A stretch of DNA of 64,000 nucleotides from Anaerolineae bacterium (GTDB taxonomy: Bacteria > Chloroflexota > Anaerolineae > Aggregatilineales > Ch27): contig JABLXG010000004.1 of NCBI GenBank assembly GCA_013178165.1, positions 248,001 to 312,000 of the forward strand, written 5' to 3'. Below the pieces are notes generated by a model. That model saw only the letters and a program-made list of their open reading frames with translations. It had not been told where the DNA came from and searched no databases. The position numbers and the translations under genes are program-made. Shown in pieces: positions 44,815 to 53,318 of this stretch; position 1 is the first letter of the stretch; each line of letters begins with the position of its first letter.

Positions 44815-46038
44815 TTAAGCCTCGGCGGTTTCAGCTTCTTCAACCGCTTCAGTTGTCTCGTTGGCGGCGCTTTCAGCAATTTCGCCGTTGCCACCCTGGG
44901 CTTCGCGCTGGGCGCGCCATTCGGCCTTTTCTTCCTCGGTGACTTCCTTGAGGCTCAGGCCCAGGCGCTGGCGATGGCTTTCAATGCTGATGACGCGCAT
45001 GAGCAGCTTGTCGCCTTCCCGCACCAGCTCAGTCGGATCCGCCGGGGCGGGATCGGCCATCTGGCTGGTGTGCAGCAGCGCCTCAATACCCGGTTCCAGG
45101 CTAACAAACGCACCGAACTGGGTAACACGGGAGACCTCGCCTTCGACCAGCTGACCGACATGGTACATCTCGTCAACCAGCGCCCAGGGGTTGGGCTGCA
45201 GGCGCTTGAGGCTCAGGCCAATCCGCTTGCCTTCGGCGTCCAGGCGGAGCACATATACCTCGACCTCGTCGCCGACGTTCAGCAGTTCTCGCGGATGGCG
45301 CACGCGGTGCCAGGCCAGTTCGGAGATGTGGATCAGACCGTCAGCCCCGCCAAGATCGACGAATGCGCCGAAGTCGCGCAGGCCGCTGACGATACCCTTA
45401 CGCACTTCGCCTTCCTTGAGTTCTTCCAGGAGGGCTTCCTTGCGCTGGGCACGGCGGCCACTCTGCGCTTCACGCTGGCTCAAGACCAGGCGGCGGCGCT
45501 TGCGGTTGACCTCAATCACCTTGACGGAAATCTTGCGGCCGATCAGGTCGGCCATGTGATTCTTGCGCTCGTTTTCGTCCAGGCCACGCGGCAGGTCCAT
45601 GACATGGCTGGCGGGCACGAAACCGCGTAGATTGCCGAATGGCACGATCAGACCACCGCGGTTGGCTTCAGTGATAATACCTTCGAAGATCGTCTCATTG
45701 GCCAGGGCTTCTTCTGCCTTGGTCCAGTCTTCGATCTGGCGGGCCTGTGCGACGGAAACCACCAGGTTACCTTCGCCGTCCTCCGGGCGAACGACCATGA
45801 CCGGGATTTCGTCGCCCACAGCGCAATGGAAGTCGTCGCCCAGCCGCTCCAGATCGCTGCGGGGCACGACGGCGTCGCGCTTTAGCCCGACATCGACAAT
45901 CAGGCCCTGGTTGTCCATGGCCAGGACGGTGCCGGTCAGGATGTCTCCCCGTTCCGGCTGTTCGAGGTCGAACGAAGCTTCCAGCAGTGTAGCGAAGTCG
46001 ACGCTGTCCTGAGCGTCCCAGGTTGTTACATCATTCAT
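44815..46038 (-). CDS. rpsA: ribosomal protein S1-like, four S1 domains (copy 1)
   Basis: This 407-residue protein has four S1/OB domains and most likely acts on the 30S subunit to capture mRNA. The domains start near residues 29 (ERGDILTGTVLAMDNQGLIV), 115 (NETIFEGIITEANRGGLIVP), 210 (EGEVRKGIVSGLRDFGAFVD) and 300 (VGQLVEGEVSRVTQFGAFVS). Domain 3 has the typical GGADGLIHISELAWHR. The C-terminus is an acidic Glu/Ala tail of about 30 residues. It has its own strong promoter and is paralogous to the upstream gene. Four to six domains are normal for S1 outside proteobacteria. A role as a general RNA-binding S1 protein remains possible. Confidence 0.92.
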   Translation of the reverse strand: MNDVTTWDAQDSVDFATLLEASFDLEQPERGDILTGTVLAMDNQGLIVDVGLKRDAVVPRSDLERLGDDFHCAVGDEIPVMVVRPEDGEGNLVVSVAQARQIEDWTKAEEALANETIFEGIITEANRGGLIVPFGNLRGFVPASHVMDLPRGLDENERKNHMADLIGRKISVKVIEVNRKRRRLVLSQREAQSGRRAQRKEALLEELKEGEVRKGIVSGLRDFGAFVDLGGADGLIHISELAWHRVRHPRELLNVGDEVEVYVLRLDAEGKRIGLSLKRLQPNPWALVDEMYHVGQLVEGEVSRVTQFGAFVSLEPGIEALLHTSQMADPAPADPTELVREGDKLLMRVISIESHRQRLGLSLKEVTEEEKAEWRAQREAQGGNGEIAESAANETTEAVEEAETAEA

Positions 46039-46236
46039 AGCTGTTTGTTATTCCCCCGAGGGTAGATTTTTGTTGATCTTCAGGCGAGACAAAACAAATA
46101 CCCGGCGTTGAAGCGAACGCCGAGTGCGGAGAGGCAGCGCGCCAGTCGGTTATGCAGGGCTGGAAAACCAGGTAGGATGTCCGGCCAGGCCAAACTGCAT
46201 CTGGATTGCGTTCCGTCCCGCGCTCAGATCGTCCAG

Positions 46237-46266
46237 AGTATAACCGTTTGGATTTCAGTTTGTCAA
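46237..46266 (-). promoter_or_regulatory. promoter of first S1 gene
   Basis: On the minus strand TTGACA (46261-46266) and TATACT (46237-46242) are spaced by 18 nt, about 200 nt before the start codon. It sits in an AT-rich patch. The rest of the 338-nt gap holds a GC-rich hairpin ending the upstream S1 gene. Confidence 0.75.
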
Positions 46267-46324
46267 CCTTGAATAAGGTATTTTCAACAAGGAGTCCAGC
46301 CGGGGAGCCTGCCAGGCAGGCAAA

Positions 46325-46348
46325 CGCCCCGACCTGTGGGCCGGGGCG
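46325..46348 (-). terminator. probable terminator of second S1 gene
   Basis: A 7-bp GC stem (46325-46331 with 46342-46348) is followed in the minus direction by TTTG and then another short palindrome at 46308-46322. It lies about 30 nt after the stop. Confidence 0.5.
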
Positions 46349-46376
46349 CCTGTCGCGAGGGAATAGCCTGTTGGGA

Positions 46377-47618
46377 TCAGGCAGCGTCAAATTCAGAAAG
46401 GTCTGGCTCGTCTTCCTCATTCTCTGGCAGGATAGCTGGCTTTTCTGGCTCGTCCTGCGGCGCTGGGGACTCGGCGGCGGGGAGGGGGGCTTCCGCCTCA
46501 TCCGCACCCACGCCCCAGCGCTGGGTGAAACCCACCCGACGGCGTTCTGGCTCCAGATGGCTGATGCACAGGGTCAGGCGGTCGCCCTTTTTGACGTAGG
46601 AGTACGGTTCCTTGAGCGTGCCATCGCCCATCTCGGAAAGGTGCAGCAGCCCTTCTAGGCCATCATCCAGGGCGATGAACGCCCCGAAGTCCACCACATT
46701 GGTGACCGTGCCTTCCACCTGCTGGCCTTCATGGTAGGTTTCCATGACGGAGACCCAGGGATCCGGCAGCAGGCGTTTGCGGCTGAGGGCGATGCGATTG
46801 TTGCTGCGATCCAGGCTGAGGATGTAGACGTCGATTTCCTCGCCAATGCGCAGGACATCGCGAGGATGGTCAACGCGGTGCCAGGCCAGCTCGCTGACGT
46901 GGATTAGCCCATCGGCCCCGCCCAGGTTCACAAACGCGCCGAAGTCCCGCAGCCCGGTGACTGTGCCACGGACGATCTGGCCCTCGGTCAGTTCGGAGAG
47001 CAGGCGGGCCTTCTGCTGCAGACGCCATTCCTTCTGCGCTTCACGCTCCGAGAAGATCAGGCGGCGGCGGTTCGGCTCCACTTCGATTACTTTGACGTGC
47101 AGGGTCTTGCCGATCAGGTCCTGGAGCGTCTCGCGCCGGTCGTTGCCGGACAGGCCGGGACTGACGGACACCATGTGGGAGGTGGGGATAAACCCCTCCA
47201 GCCGGTGCCAGCGCACCAGTACACCGCCGCGGTTATGGCCGGAGACGGTAACATCGACCACTTCCTGCGATTCCAGCAGCGCCTGCGCCTCATCCCAGTC
47301 ATGCTTCTGCAGGCCCATGTTGATGGAGACGATGACATTGCCATCGGCGTCGGGATTCATGATGTAGACCGGGACTTCCTGGCCGACACGCAATTCAGCG
47401 CGGAGTTCAGGCTCCAGGCGCTCAAGGTCCTGGGCCGGCACAAGGCCGTCCTGCTTGACGCCCAGATCGACAATGATCTCGTTGTTACGGATTTGCTGGA
47501 TGGTGCCAACCCGGATCTGCCCGCGTTCTAGCGGCGCGAAATCGGGCGAGGATTCCAGTAACTTTTCAAAATCGCTTTCCGACGAATTCGGGTCTACATG
47601 AGCCTTTTTATTATCCAT
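46377..47618 (-). CDS. rpsA: ribosomal protein S1-like, four S1 domains (copy 2)
   Basis: This is a second S1-family protein of 413 residues, with four S1 domains starting near 32 (ERGQIRVGTIQQIRNNEIIV), 120 (SQEVVDVTVSGHNRGGVLVR), 212 (EGQIVRGTVTGLRDFGAFVN) and 297 (EGQQVEGTVTNVVDFGAFIA). Domain 3 again has GGADGLIHVSELAWHR, but outside it the two copies differ widely, so the duplication is old. The C-terminus is Pro/Glu-rich and acidic (ESPAPQDEPEKPAILPENEE). It has a separate promoter with a leader of nearly 300 nt. One of the two copies may be the main ribosomal S1; which one cannot be told from sequence alone. Confidence 0.92.
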   Translation of the reverse strand: MDNKKAHVDPNSSESDFEKLLESSPDFAPLERGQIRVGTIQQIRNNEIIVDLGVKQDGLVPAQDLERLEPELRAELRVGQEVPVYIMNPDADGNVIVSINMGLQKHDWDEAQALLESQEVVDVTVSGHNRGGVLVRWHRLEGFIPTSHMVSVSPGLSGNDRRETLQDLIGKTLHVKVIEVEPNRRRLIFSEREAQKEWRLQQKARLLSELTEGQIVRGTVTGLRDFGAFVNLGGADGLIHVSELAWHRVDHPRDVLRIGEEIDVYILSLDRSNNRIALSRKRLLPDPWVSVMETYHEGQQVEGTVTNVVDFGAFIALDDGLEGLLHLSEMGDGTLKEPYSYVKKGDRLTLCISHLEPERRRVGFTQRWGVGADEAEAPLPAAESPAPQDEPEKPAILPENEEDEPDLSEFDAA

Positions 47619-47905
47619 ACGAACGATTTAACCTGCCTTTGACGTAGAGTGGAGACGCCCAGAATAACCCACCTGGCCTAATGAGCCGTTTCCATCTGAG
47701 CCAGGAGGCGGCCCTGCCAGTATTCACCACCACACTCCCATGCTTGCTGTGTCGCTGACAGACGGGCGGCGCTGGAGCCAGCGGCGACGCCTGCCTGTGC
47801 CGTCAGTATTCCTCGTTCTGGTAGCCTCTCACGGGCATTTGGACTAACAGGCTTAATATAGAATGGCGACGCAAGCTTACACCGGCCTTTGTGGTAGCTC
47901 CTGCC
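47619..47905 (-). other. long 5' leader of second S1 gene, no known motif
   Basis: About 290 nt lie between the predicted promoter and the start codon. No ORF or known riboswitch is recognised. A short palindrome (GTGG...CCAC, around 47891-47907) lies near the transcript start. S1 genes are commonly autoregulated through their leaders, so a regulatory role is plausible but not shown. Confidence 0.4.
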
Positions 47906-47911
47906 ACCTGT

Positions 47912-47940
47912 AGTATATCCCGGCGCGGTGTAATAAGCAA
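47912..47940 (-). promoter_or_regulatory. promoter of second S1 gene
   Basis: On the minus strand TTGCTT (47935-47940) and TATACT (47912-47917) are spaced by 17 nt. The 411-nt gap that contains it also holds, at 47983-48037, a long imperfect hairpin (GGCGTTA pairing with TAACGCC) overlapping the stop codon of the phosphoribosyltransferase gene, which may end that transcript. Confidence 0.6.
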
Positions 47941-48029
47941 GATAGATGATTACAAAATTGGCAGCGCTTCCTGCTCGCTGGAGGCGTTATGTCTGCCTGC
48001 CACACCGGCAAACACCCGCACAGACGGTC

Positions 48030-48545
48030 CTAACGCCCTCCCAGTTCGATGTTGTGCAACCCCCGCGCCATTTCCCAGGGGTAAACGATGAAGGCGTCGG
48101 TGACCGCGCCGTAGAAATCCGGCTCAACCCGTGTAAAGAGCGACCGGTAGGGGTTGAAATGAAAGACACAGGTTGCCGCCTCGCCGCCGGCGGCTTCCAC
48201 ACGGCCCCGCACAGCGGTGCTGGTACGCCCGCTGCCCCAGACATCATCCACGATGAGGACGCGCCGGTCAGCCAGCAGTACGTCGCTGGGGAACTGCAGG
48301 AACTTGGGGAGCGCCAGCAGCTTGGTGGAATCGGTCTCTTCCGGGAAGTACACAGCGGCTGTCAGTACGTCGCGGATGTCCAGTGCTTCGGCCAGCAGGC
48401 CGCCGGGGATGATCCCGCCCCGGGTAACCATGATCATTGCGTCAAAGTGAGCGACGCTTTGAATCTGCGGCACAAGGACATCGACCAGTTTGTCCACGTC
48501 TGCCCAGGTCAATACTTCATGGCGTACAGGTCCTGTCGAGGTCAT
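48030..48545 (-). CDS. phosphoribosyltransferase (Gpt/Hpt-like)
   Basis: This type I PRTase of 171 residues has the PRPP loop VLIVDDVWGSGRTS near residue 95 and the PPi loop MVTRGGIIPGGLLAEAL near 40. The C-terminal hood is short (FIVYPWEMARG). The architecture and the YPWE motif resemble xanthine-guanine phosphoribosyltransferases of archaea and bacteria, so a purine-salvage role is likely. The ATG at 48545 is preferred, with AGGAAC 5-6 nt upstream. It is the last gene behind the NYN-domain gene and may be co-transcribed with it. Confidence 0.86.
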   Translation of the reverse strand: MTSTGPVRHEVLTWADVDKLVDVLVPQIQSVAHFDAMIMVTRGGIIPGGLLAEALDIRDVLTAAVYFPEETDSTKLLALPKFLQFPSDVLLADRRVLIVDDVWGSGRTSTAVRGRVEAAGGEAATCVFHFNPYRSLFTRVEPDFYGAVTDAFIVYPWEMARGLHNIELGGR

Positions 48546-48652
48546 ACGTTCCTGTGTCCTTGCCGTCACTGTTTGCGACCTGCGCCAGTCCAACTGGCTC
48601 CACCATCGCAGCGGATCAACACGAAGCAGGCAGCAGAACGCTTGCCGCCCGG

Positions 48653-50770
48653 CTATGTCCTCATATTGGCCACCGAGGTGACCGTGTGGTGGGTGCGAAA
48701 CAGGCTGTACTGGCCCACCCGTCCCGGTACCTCATTCAGCACGTTTTCATCCTGCATAATCGATAGCCAGAGCTGCAGCTGGTCATAGGGCAGACCGGTT
48801 TCTGTCCGGACGGTTACTTCTGAGATCGCCTCATGGCGGTCATAAAGGGCCAGCAGCGCCCGGACGAACCGATCGCGCTCCGCCAGGATTTCCGCCACCA
48901 GCGGCGACGATTCCACCAGCGAGATGCCCTTGGTGCGGAACTCGCTCTGCGGGTTCTCGTATTCCTGGACGCGCACAGCGTCCTGTTCCAGCAGGCGCTC
49001 GATGGCCTGCTGAAAGACCGTGCCGGGGTCGTGGATGCGCAGACGGCGATGCAGGCTGCCCAGCGGGCACCAGAGAAAGCCGCGGAAGCTGGTGAACTGC
49101 TCCACGCTGACCACAATCCGCTTGATCATCGCCTGCAACTGCGTCTCATCCACCTTGCTGAAGAGAAAGCTGTGCTCTTCTGTGGTGGAATCGACATGCT
49201 CCAGGCGGCGCAGGGTGGCCTCGGAGAGCTTGATCACCGGCACGAGATCGTCCGGGTTATGGCGGTGAGGGACCAGTTCGCGGTGCAGGATGCCTTCCCG
49301 CACCAGGCAATCCACCCATTCGGAGCGCCACTGGTCGTTGAGGTTGAGGCCAGGGCGGTCCAGTTCGCGGTCCATGGCGATGCCCTTGAGCAGGAAGCCG
49401 TAATTGACGTACTCCCAGCCGCGCACATCCAGCGTATTTGCCACACGGGCGACGATCCGGTCACGGACCAGCCGCGTCTGTTCCACCAGTGGGTGGGTGT
49501 GATTCAGTTGCAGGAAGTCGGGGTCTTCCGCGCGGGCACGCAACAGGCCCATCGCCATCGCCTGAGTGATCAGGTTTTCCGCCCGGCTCTCGTTGACCAC
49601 CGCATTCACGTTGACCAGCTGGGCAACCAGATCCTGGCGATGGACAGCGTATTCGTGGCCCTCCATGTTGTCATACTGCAGGATGATGCTGACCCACTGC
49701 GATGGGCGCACCTCGACCGCTGTGGCGGCGAATTCCTGCGGGCCGGGGCCAGTAGCGCCATACAGGCGGCCCAGCGCCTCATGCGGTTGCATCTGGGTGA
49801 AGTCTTCGATGTACTCCACGAGCACGCCGGGGTTGCTTTCCACCTGGCGGCTGATGCTGCCGCGCACCCCCCACACGATCACCTGCTTATTGTGGGCGCG
49901 CAGGGTGTTGATGATCTCGTTGAAGTCGCGATCGCCACTGGCCAGGATAAACACATCTGGGCTTTCCGGGTGCATCAAGTCGCCCAGCAAATCGCGGGCG
50001 ATGCGCATATCGGCGCTGTTCTTGCCGGGCAGGTTAAAGACTGGATCGATGTTACTCATGGCCAGACGGCTGGGTGCTTCGTCGGTGATCTCCCGCCCCA
50101 GGTTGTCGACCAGCGGCGGCAGGCTACCGCGCTGGCCCCAGGGGGCATAGGCGGCCATCTTGACTACCTGGCCGTGGGCGCGCGCCTGGCTGACAAAGCG
50201 CGAGATCAGGTGTTCCAGGTTGACCGTCAGCCCCTGTTTATCCAGGCTGATGGCAATATTTTCGAAGTCGATGTACAGCGCCACCTGCGTGCCAGATACG
50301 CCGAGGATCGTTTCCAGCGGCTGGACAATCACATTGGGCTTGTCGGTTCTGAGCGCGCCCAGGTCCCCCCACAGCCGGATGCGTGCGCCGGGGGTGAGTT
50401 GCAGCGCATCGAGCAGGTCAATCACCGCCGGATCGTGGGTGACGATGATCAGCTCATTGATGGCCGGGTCTTGACGCAGGTACGTCTCCAGCAACAGGGT
50501 ATTCAGGTTGGCTCGGCTGGTGAGGGTGGCAAGCTGGTAGCCGGAGGCTCGAAAGGCCTGCCGCGGGCTAACCGCACCGGTGTGAACGCCATCCTGCAGT
50601 TCCCAGTCGGCGATGGCGACAGCGGTCAGTTCGTTGACGCTGGCCAGCCCCGCGGCCAGGGCCGCACCATTGCGTAGCGTCACACCCAGCTCATACAGGT
50701 CAACTGCCGGCCCGCGCTGGCGCAATCGTGTGAGGAGCGTATCAACATCAACAAATAAGTAGGAACCCAT
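48653..50770 (-). CDS. large NYN-domain protein with tandem PIN-like folds
   Basis: This 705-residue protein has a canonical NYN (PIN-like ribonuclease) domain at about 160-305, with acidic metal-site residues in ALYIDFENIAIS (D168), NSADMRIARDLLGD (D254, D260) and VFILASGDRDFNEIINTL (D280, D282). The first 150 residues look like a second, degenerate NYN fold (YLFVDVDTLLTRL, LNTLLLETYLR, LIIVTHDPAVIDLL). The remaining 390 residues contain helical, winged-helix-like segments with no recognised family. Most NYN proteins are far shorter. RNA processing or decay is the likely role, but the substrate is unknown. The ATG has only a weak ribosome site, and the leader holds a hairpin with a U-run. 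Confidence 0.82.
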   Translation of the reverse strand: MGSYLFVDVDTLLTRLRQRGPAVDLYELGVTLRNGAALAAGLASVNELTAVAIADWELQDGVHTGAVSPRQAFRASGYQLATLTSRANLNTLLLETYLRQDPAINELIIVTHDPAVIDLLDALQLTPGARIRLWGDLGALRTDKPNVIVQPLETILGVSGTQVALYIDFENIAISLDKQGLTVNLEHLISRFVSQARAHGQVVKMAAYAPWGQRGSLPPLVDNLGREITDEAPSRLAMSNIDPVFNLPGKNSADMRIARDLLGDLMHPESPDVFILASGDRDFNEIINTLRAHNKQVIVWGVRGSISRQVESNPGVLVEYIEDFTQMQPHEALGRLYGATGPGPQEFAATAVEVRPSQWVSIILQYDNMEGHEYAVHRQDLVAQLVNVNAVVNESRAENLITQAMAMGLLRARAEDPDFLQLNHTHPLVEQTRLVRDRIVARVANTLDVRGWEYVNYGFLLKGIAMDRELDRPGLNLNDQWRSEWVDCLVREGILHRELVPHRHNPDDLVPVIKLSEATLRRLEHVDSTTEEHSFLFSKVDETQLQAMIKRIVVSVEQFTSFRGFLWCPLGSLHRRLRIHDPGTVFQQAIERLLEQDAVRVQEYENPQSEFRTKGISLVESSPLVAEILAERDRFVRALLALYDRHEAISEVTVRTETGLPYDQLQLWLSIMQDENVLNEVPGRVGQYSLFRTHHTVTSVANMRT

Positions 50771-50790
50771 GCCACAACCTGTTATTCGAA

Positions 50791-50819
50791 AAATAAACCC
50801 CGCACAGAATGAGTGGGGT
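50791..50819 (-). terminator. short hairpin with U-run in NYN gene leader
   Basis: On the minus strand a 5- to 6-bp stem (50815-50819 with 50797-50801) is followed by TTTATTTTT, only about 20 nt before the NYN start codon. It could be a weak attenuator or the end of an upstream transcript. The rest of the 50771-51230 stretch (about 460 nt) shows no ORF with coding character and no promoter I would defend. Confidence 0.4.
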
Positions 50820-51230
50820 GTGAATAGGGACTCCAGTTCCGGGCGCAGGGAGATATAGTCGATACTGCCACTGCCGCGCTTTCAACCGACGCAGATCAAC
50901 CCAGTGTGAGGACGCCGGGTCAGGCAGTTCGACCAGAGCCACTCTCATTGTGGCGACGGTGCCGGTCGTCACCGTCACCCCTGAACGAAGGACGCAAAAG
51001 GTCGCCTCGTCAGGCCACTCCAGTCAGCAGGTCACCTAAAGTCTCTTTGTCACTCAAACCCACTTAAAATGATTCTAACAAATCCGCTGCCCTACAGCAA
51101 GGCTGAGGTTTGGCGCGGTGACACGCCTGCAGGCGCCCATCTCCGTACCTCCGGGGAGGATGAACCGCTGAGACGCCGGAGCAGATGAGGAGGAGGGAAG
51201 CCAGCAACCCGGCAAGGGGCAACATCGAGA

Positions 51231-51267
51231 AGAGCGCCCGGCAGCAGTGTGACCAGCCGGGCGCTCT
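51231..51267 (-). terminator. terminator after proS
   Basis: A perfect 12-bp GC-rich stem (51231-51242 with 51256-51267) with a 13-nt loop begins 5 nt after the proS stop on the minus strand. The following TCTTCTCG is only moderately U-rich. Confidence 0.7.
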
Positions 51268-51272
51268 GTGAG

Positions 51273-52727
51273 CTAATAAGCGCGGGCAAAGTAGGCCATA
51301 GCCGTGGCCTGCTGGCCGCAGATGATGCAGGGGCCGTGCTCGCCGGGGTGGGGCTGATCCAGCGGGAAGCAGCGCGAGACAAGTTGATGATCTTCTTTGA
51401 TCTTTTCCTCGCAAGCCCTGTCGCCGCAGAACCAGGTGAGCGCCCAGCCGCCGCTTTCCACGATCTCGCCGAAACGCCCGTAATCCCCCGCAACCTCGAA
51501 CAGGTTGGAGTCGCGGAACTCGGTCGCCTGGCGGAGCATGTTAGCCTGGATATCTTCCAGCAGCGCCCGGACACTTTCCACCAGTCCAGCCTGTGGGACA
51601 AACTGCTTGCCCGCTTTGCCGGGCACATCGCGCCGGGCCAGGGCGACGGTTTGCTGTTGCACGTCACGGGGGCCAACTTCCAGCCGGACGGGGACGCCGC
51701 GCATCTCCCAGTCGTTGAATTTGAAGCCAGGGGTCTGGTCGTCGCGGTCGTCCACATGGACACGGATGCCCGCATCCTTGAGGTCGGCTTTGAGTCGCCA
51801 GACGGTCTCCATCACCGGGGCAATCTCAGCTTCCTGGCGGTAGATCGGCACGATCACGACCTGGATAGGGGCCATGCGCGGTGGCAGCCGCAGGCCCTTG
51901 TCGTCGCCATGGACCATGACGATTGCGCCGATCATGCGCGTGCTGACGCCCCAGCTGGTTGTCCAGCAATACTGCAATTCGTTATTGACATCCAGATACT
52001 GGATATTGAAGGCTTTAGCGAAGTTCTGGCCCAGGTTATGGCTGGTGCCGGCCTGCAGGGCGCGTTTATCGCCCATCATTGCTTCAATGGCGTAGCTGTG
52101 CAGGGCGCCGGCGAATTTCTCCTGGTTGCTCTTGCGGCCCTTGATGACCGGGATAGCGGCGTCGTTGACAGCGAAATCGGCATAGAGATCGAGGATGCGC
52201 AGGGTTTCCTCTTCCGCTTCCTCATAGGTAGCATGGGCGGTATGGCCTTCCTGCCACAGAAACTCCATTGTGCGCAGGAAGAGCCGCGTGCGCATCTCCC
52301 AGCGGACGACATTGGCCCACTGATTGATCAGCACAGGCAGGTCGCGGTAGGACTGGATCCATTTGGCATAGGCCCAGCCGATGATCGTCTCCGAGGTCGG
52401 GCGCACAATCAGCGGTTCCTCCAGCTCCTTGCCGCCACCGATGGTGACTACGGCCAGCTCCGGCGAAAAGCCTTCCACGTGTTCGGCTTCTTTCTTCAGG
52501 AAGCTTTCCGGGATGAACAGGGGGAAGTAAGCGTTCTGATGGCCGGTTTCCTTGAAGCGGCGATCCAGCCCGCTGCGGACGGCCTCCCAGAGTTCATAGC
52601 CGTAAGGCAGGATGATCATGCAACCCCGCACCGGGGCGTAATCAGCCAGGCGGGCCATTTGCACCACATCGGTGTACCAGCGGCTGTAATCCTCGCTGCG
52701 GGGGGTAACGCCTTTCTCGGATGCCAT
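51273..52727 (-). CDS. proS: prolyl-tRNA synthetase (archaeal/eukaryote-like type)
   Basis: This enzyme charges tRNA-Pro with proline. The 484 residues are of the short ProS type 3 found in archaea, eukaryotes and some bacteria, without the INS editing domain of the longer bacterial type. Class II motifs: motif 1 in PYGYELWEAVRSGLDRRF, motif 2 in VVRWEMRTRLFLRTMEFLW, and motif 3 in the region ending WTTSWGVSTRMIGAIVMVHG. TSE signature: LIVRPTSETIIGWAYAKWI. The anticodon-binding domain starts near QVVIVPIYRQE. A C-terminal zinc-like region has Cys at FCGDRACEEKI and CIICGQQATAMAYFARAY. No T-box leader was seen upstream. Confidence 0.97.
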   Translation of the reverse strand: MASEKGVTPRSEDYSRWYTDVVQMARLADYAPVRGCMIILPYGYELWEAVRSGLDRRFKETGHQNAYFPLFIPESFLKKEAEHVEGFSPELAVVTIGGGKELEEPLIVRPTSETIIGWAYAKWIQSYRDLPVLINQWANVVRWEMRTRLFLRTMEFLWQEGHTAHATYEEAEEETLRILDLYADFAVNDAAIPVIKGRKSNQEKFAGALHSYAIEAMMGDKRALQAGTSHNLGQNFAKAFNIQYLDVNNELQYCWTTSWGVSTRMIGAIVMVHGDDKGLRLPPRMAPIQVVIVPIYRQEAEIAPVMETVWRLKADLKDAGIRVHVDDRDDQTPGFKFNDWEMRGVPVRLEVGPRDVQQQTVALARRDVPGKAGKQFVPQAGLVESVRALLEDIQANMLRQATEFRDSNLFEVAGDYGRFGEIVESGGWALTWFCGDRACEEKIKEDHQLVSRCFPLDQPHPGEHGPCIICGQQATAMAYFARAY

Positions 52728-52783
52728 AAAGACGGAAACTCCTTTGATGTACGGTGATGGGCAGGATGGCGACAGGCAGCCCC

Positions 52784-53194
52784 TTATTCGCGCCGCCCGG
52801 CGGCCTGGGCCGAATAGCGGGCGTAGGCTTGCCGGAAGGCCGCGTCAAGTTGCTGATGGTAAACCTGGATCAGCAATTTCGCCAGTGGCAGCTCGGTCTG
52901 TTCCCGGACAAAAGCCAGTTGCGTGGCCTGGTCCCATTGCTCCCACATTTCACGGAAGGATGGCTGGCGCAGCAGGGGGATGATCAGGGGCACGACCACG
53001 CTCTTCTGGAGCCGGGCCAGGTCGGCAGGATCAAGCGAGCGCTTGAACCACAGATAAGTCGGCACGAAGACAGAGTCGATGAGATGGCCGAGATCGGCCA
53101 GGCTGACCCCCAGGCGGTGAAAATGCTCGCGGAAGCCATCGTCCTGCCAGAGCGTATCCAGGATGAAGCTTGCTGCTTTGGTGTAGGCGCTCAT
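52784..53194 (-). CDS. conserved-looking hypothetical protein
   Basis: This protein of about 136 residues is not recognised. It is predicted all-helical and soluble, without Cys or His clusters. Segments such as YTKAASFILDTLWQDDGFRE, LGHLIDSVFVPTYLWFKRSL and AKLLIQVYHQQLDAAFRQAY suggest packed amphipathic helices. The ATG at 53194 is chosen with an AGG-containing site about 10 nt upstream; an ATG 18 nt earlier is possible, and the longer open frame upstream is not coding-like. It lies 56 nt upstream of proS on the same strand and may share its transcript. Confidence 0.65.
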   Translation of the reverse strand: MSAYTKAASFILDTLWQDDGFREHFHRLGVSLADLGHLIDSVFVPTYLWFKRSLDPADLARLQKSVVVPLIIPLLRQPSFREMWEQWDQATQLAFVREQTELPLAKLLIQVYHQQLDAAFRQAYARYSAQAAGRRE

Positions 53195-53318
53195 TGGCTG
53201 TTGCCTGCCCATCCACGGCGATACTGTCACGGGGCGGGGCCGCACGCTGGCGTGCCTTCCGCCGTCTTTATTGTGCCATATTTCACCGCGGGCCGCCCGC
53301 GCGCCAGCCTGACCTGCC

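Noticed and set aside
48833-50677. 614-codon open frame on the plus strand across the NYN gene
   Set aside because: The opposite strand has clear NYN motifs and acidic active-site residues; the plus-strand translation has no recognisable domain.
51249-52757. 502-codon plus-strand frame opposite proS
   Set aside because: proS has all class II synthetase motifs; the antisense product has none.
52728-52783. Possible T-box or other leader before proS
   Set aside because: The gap to the upstream gene is only 56 nt and contains no T-box core or antiterminator sequence.
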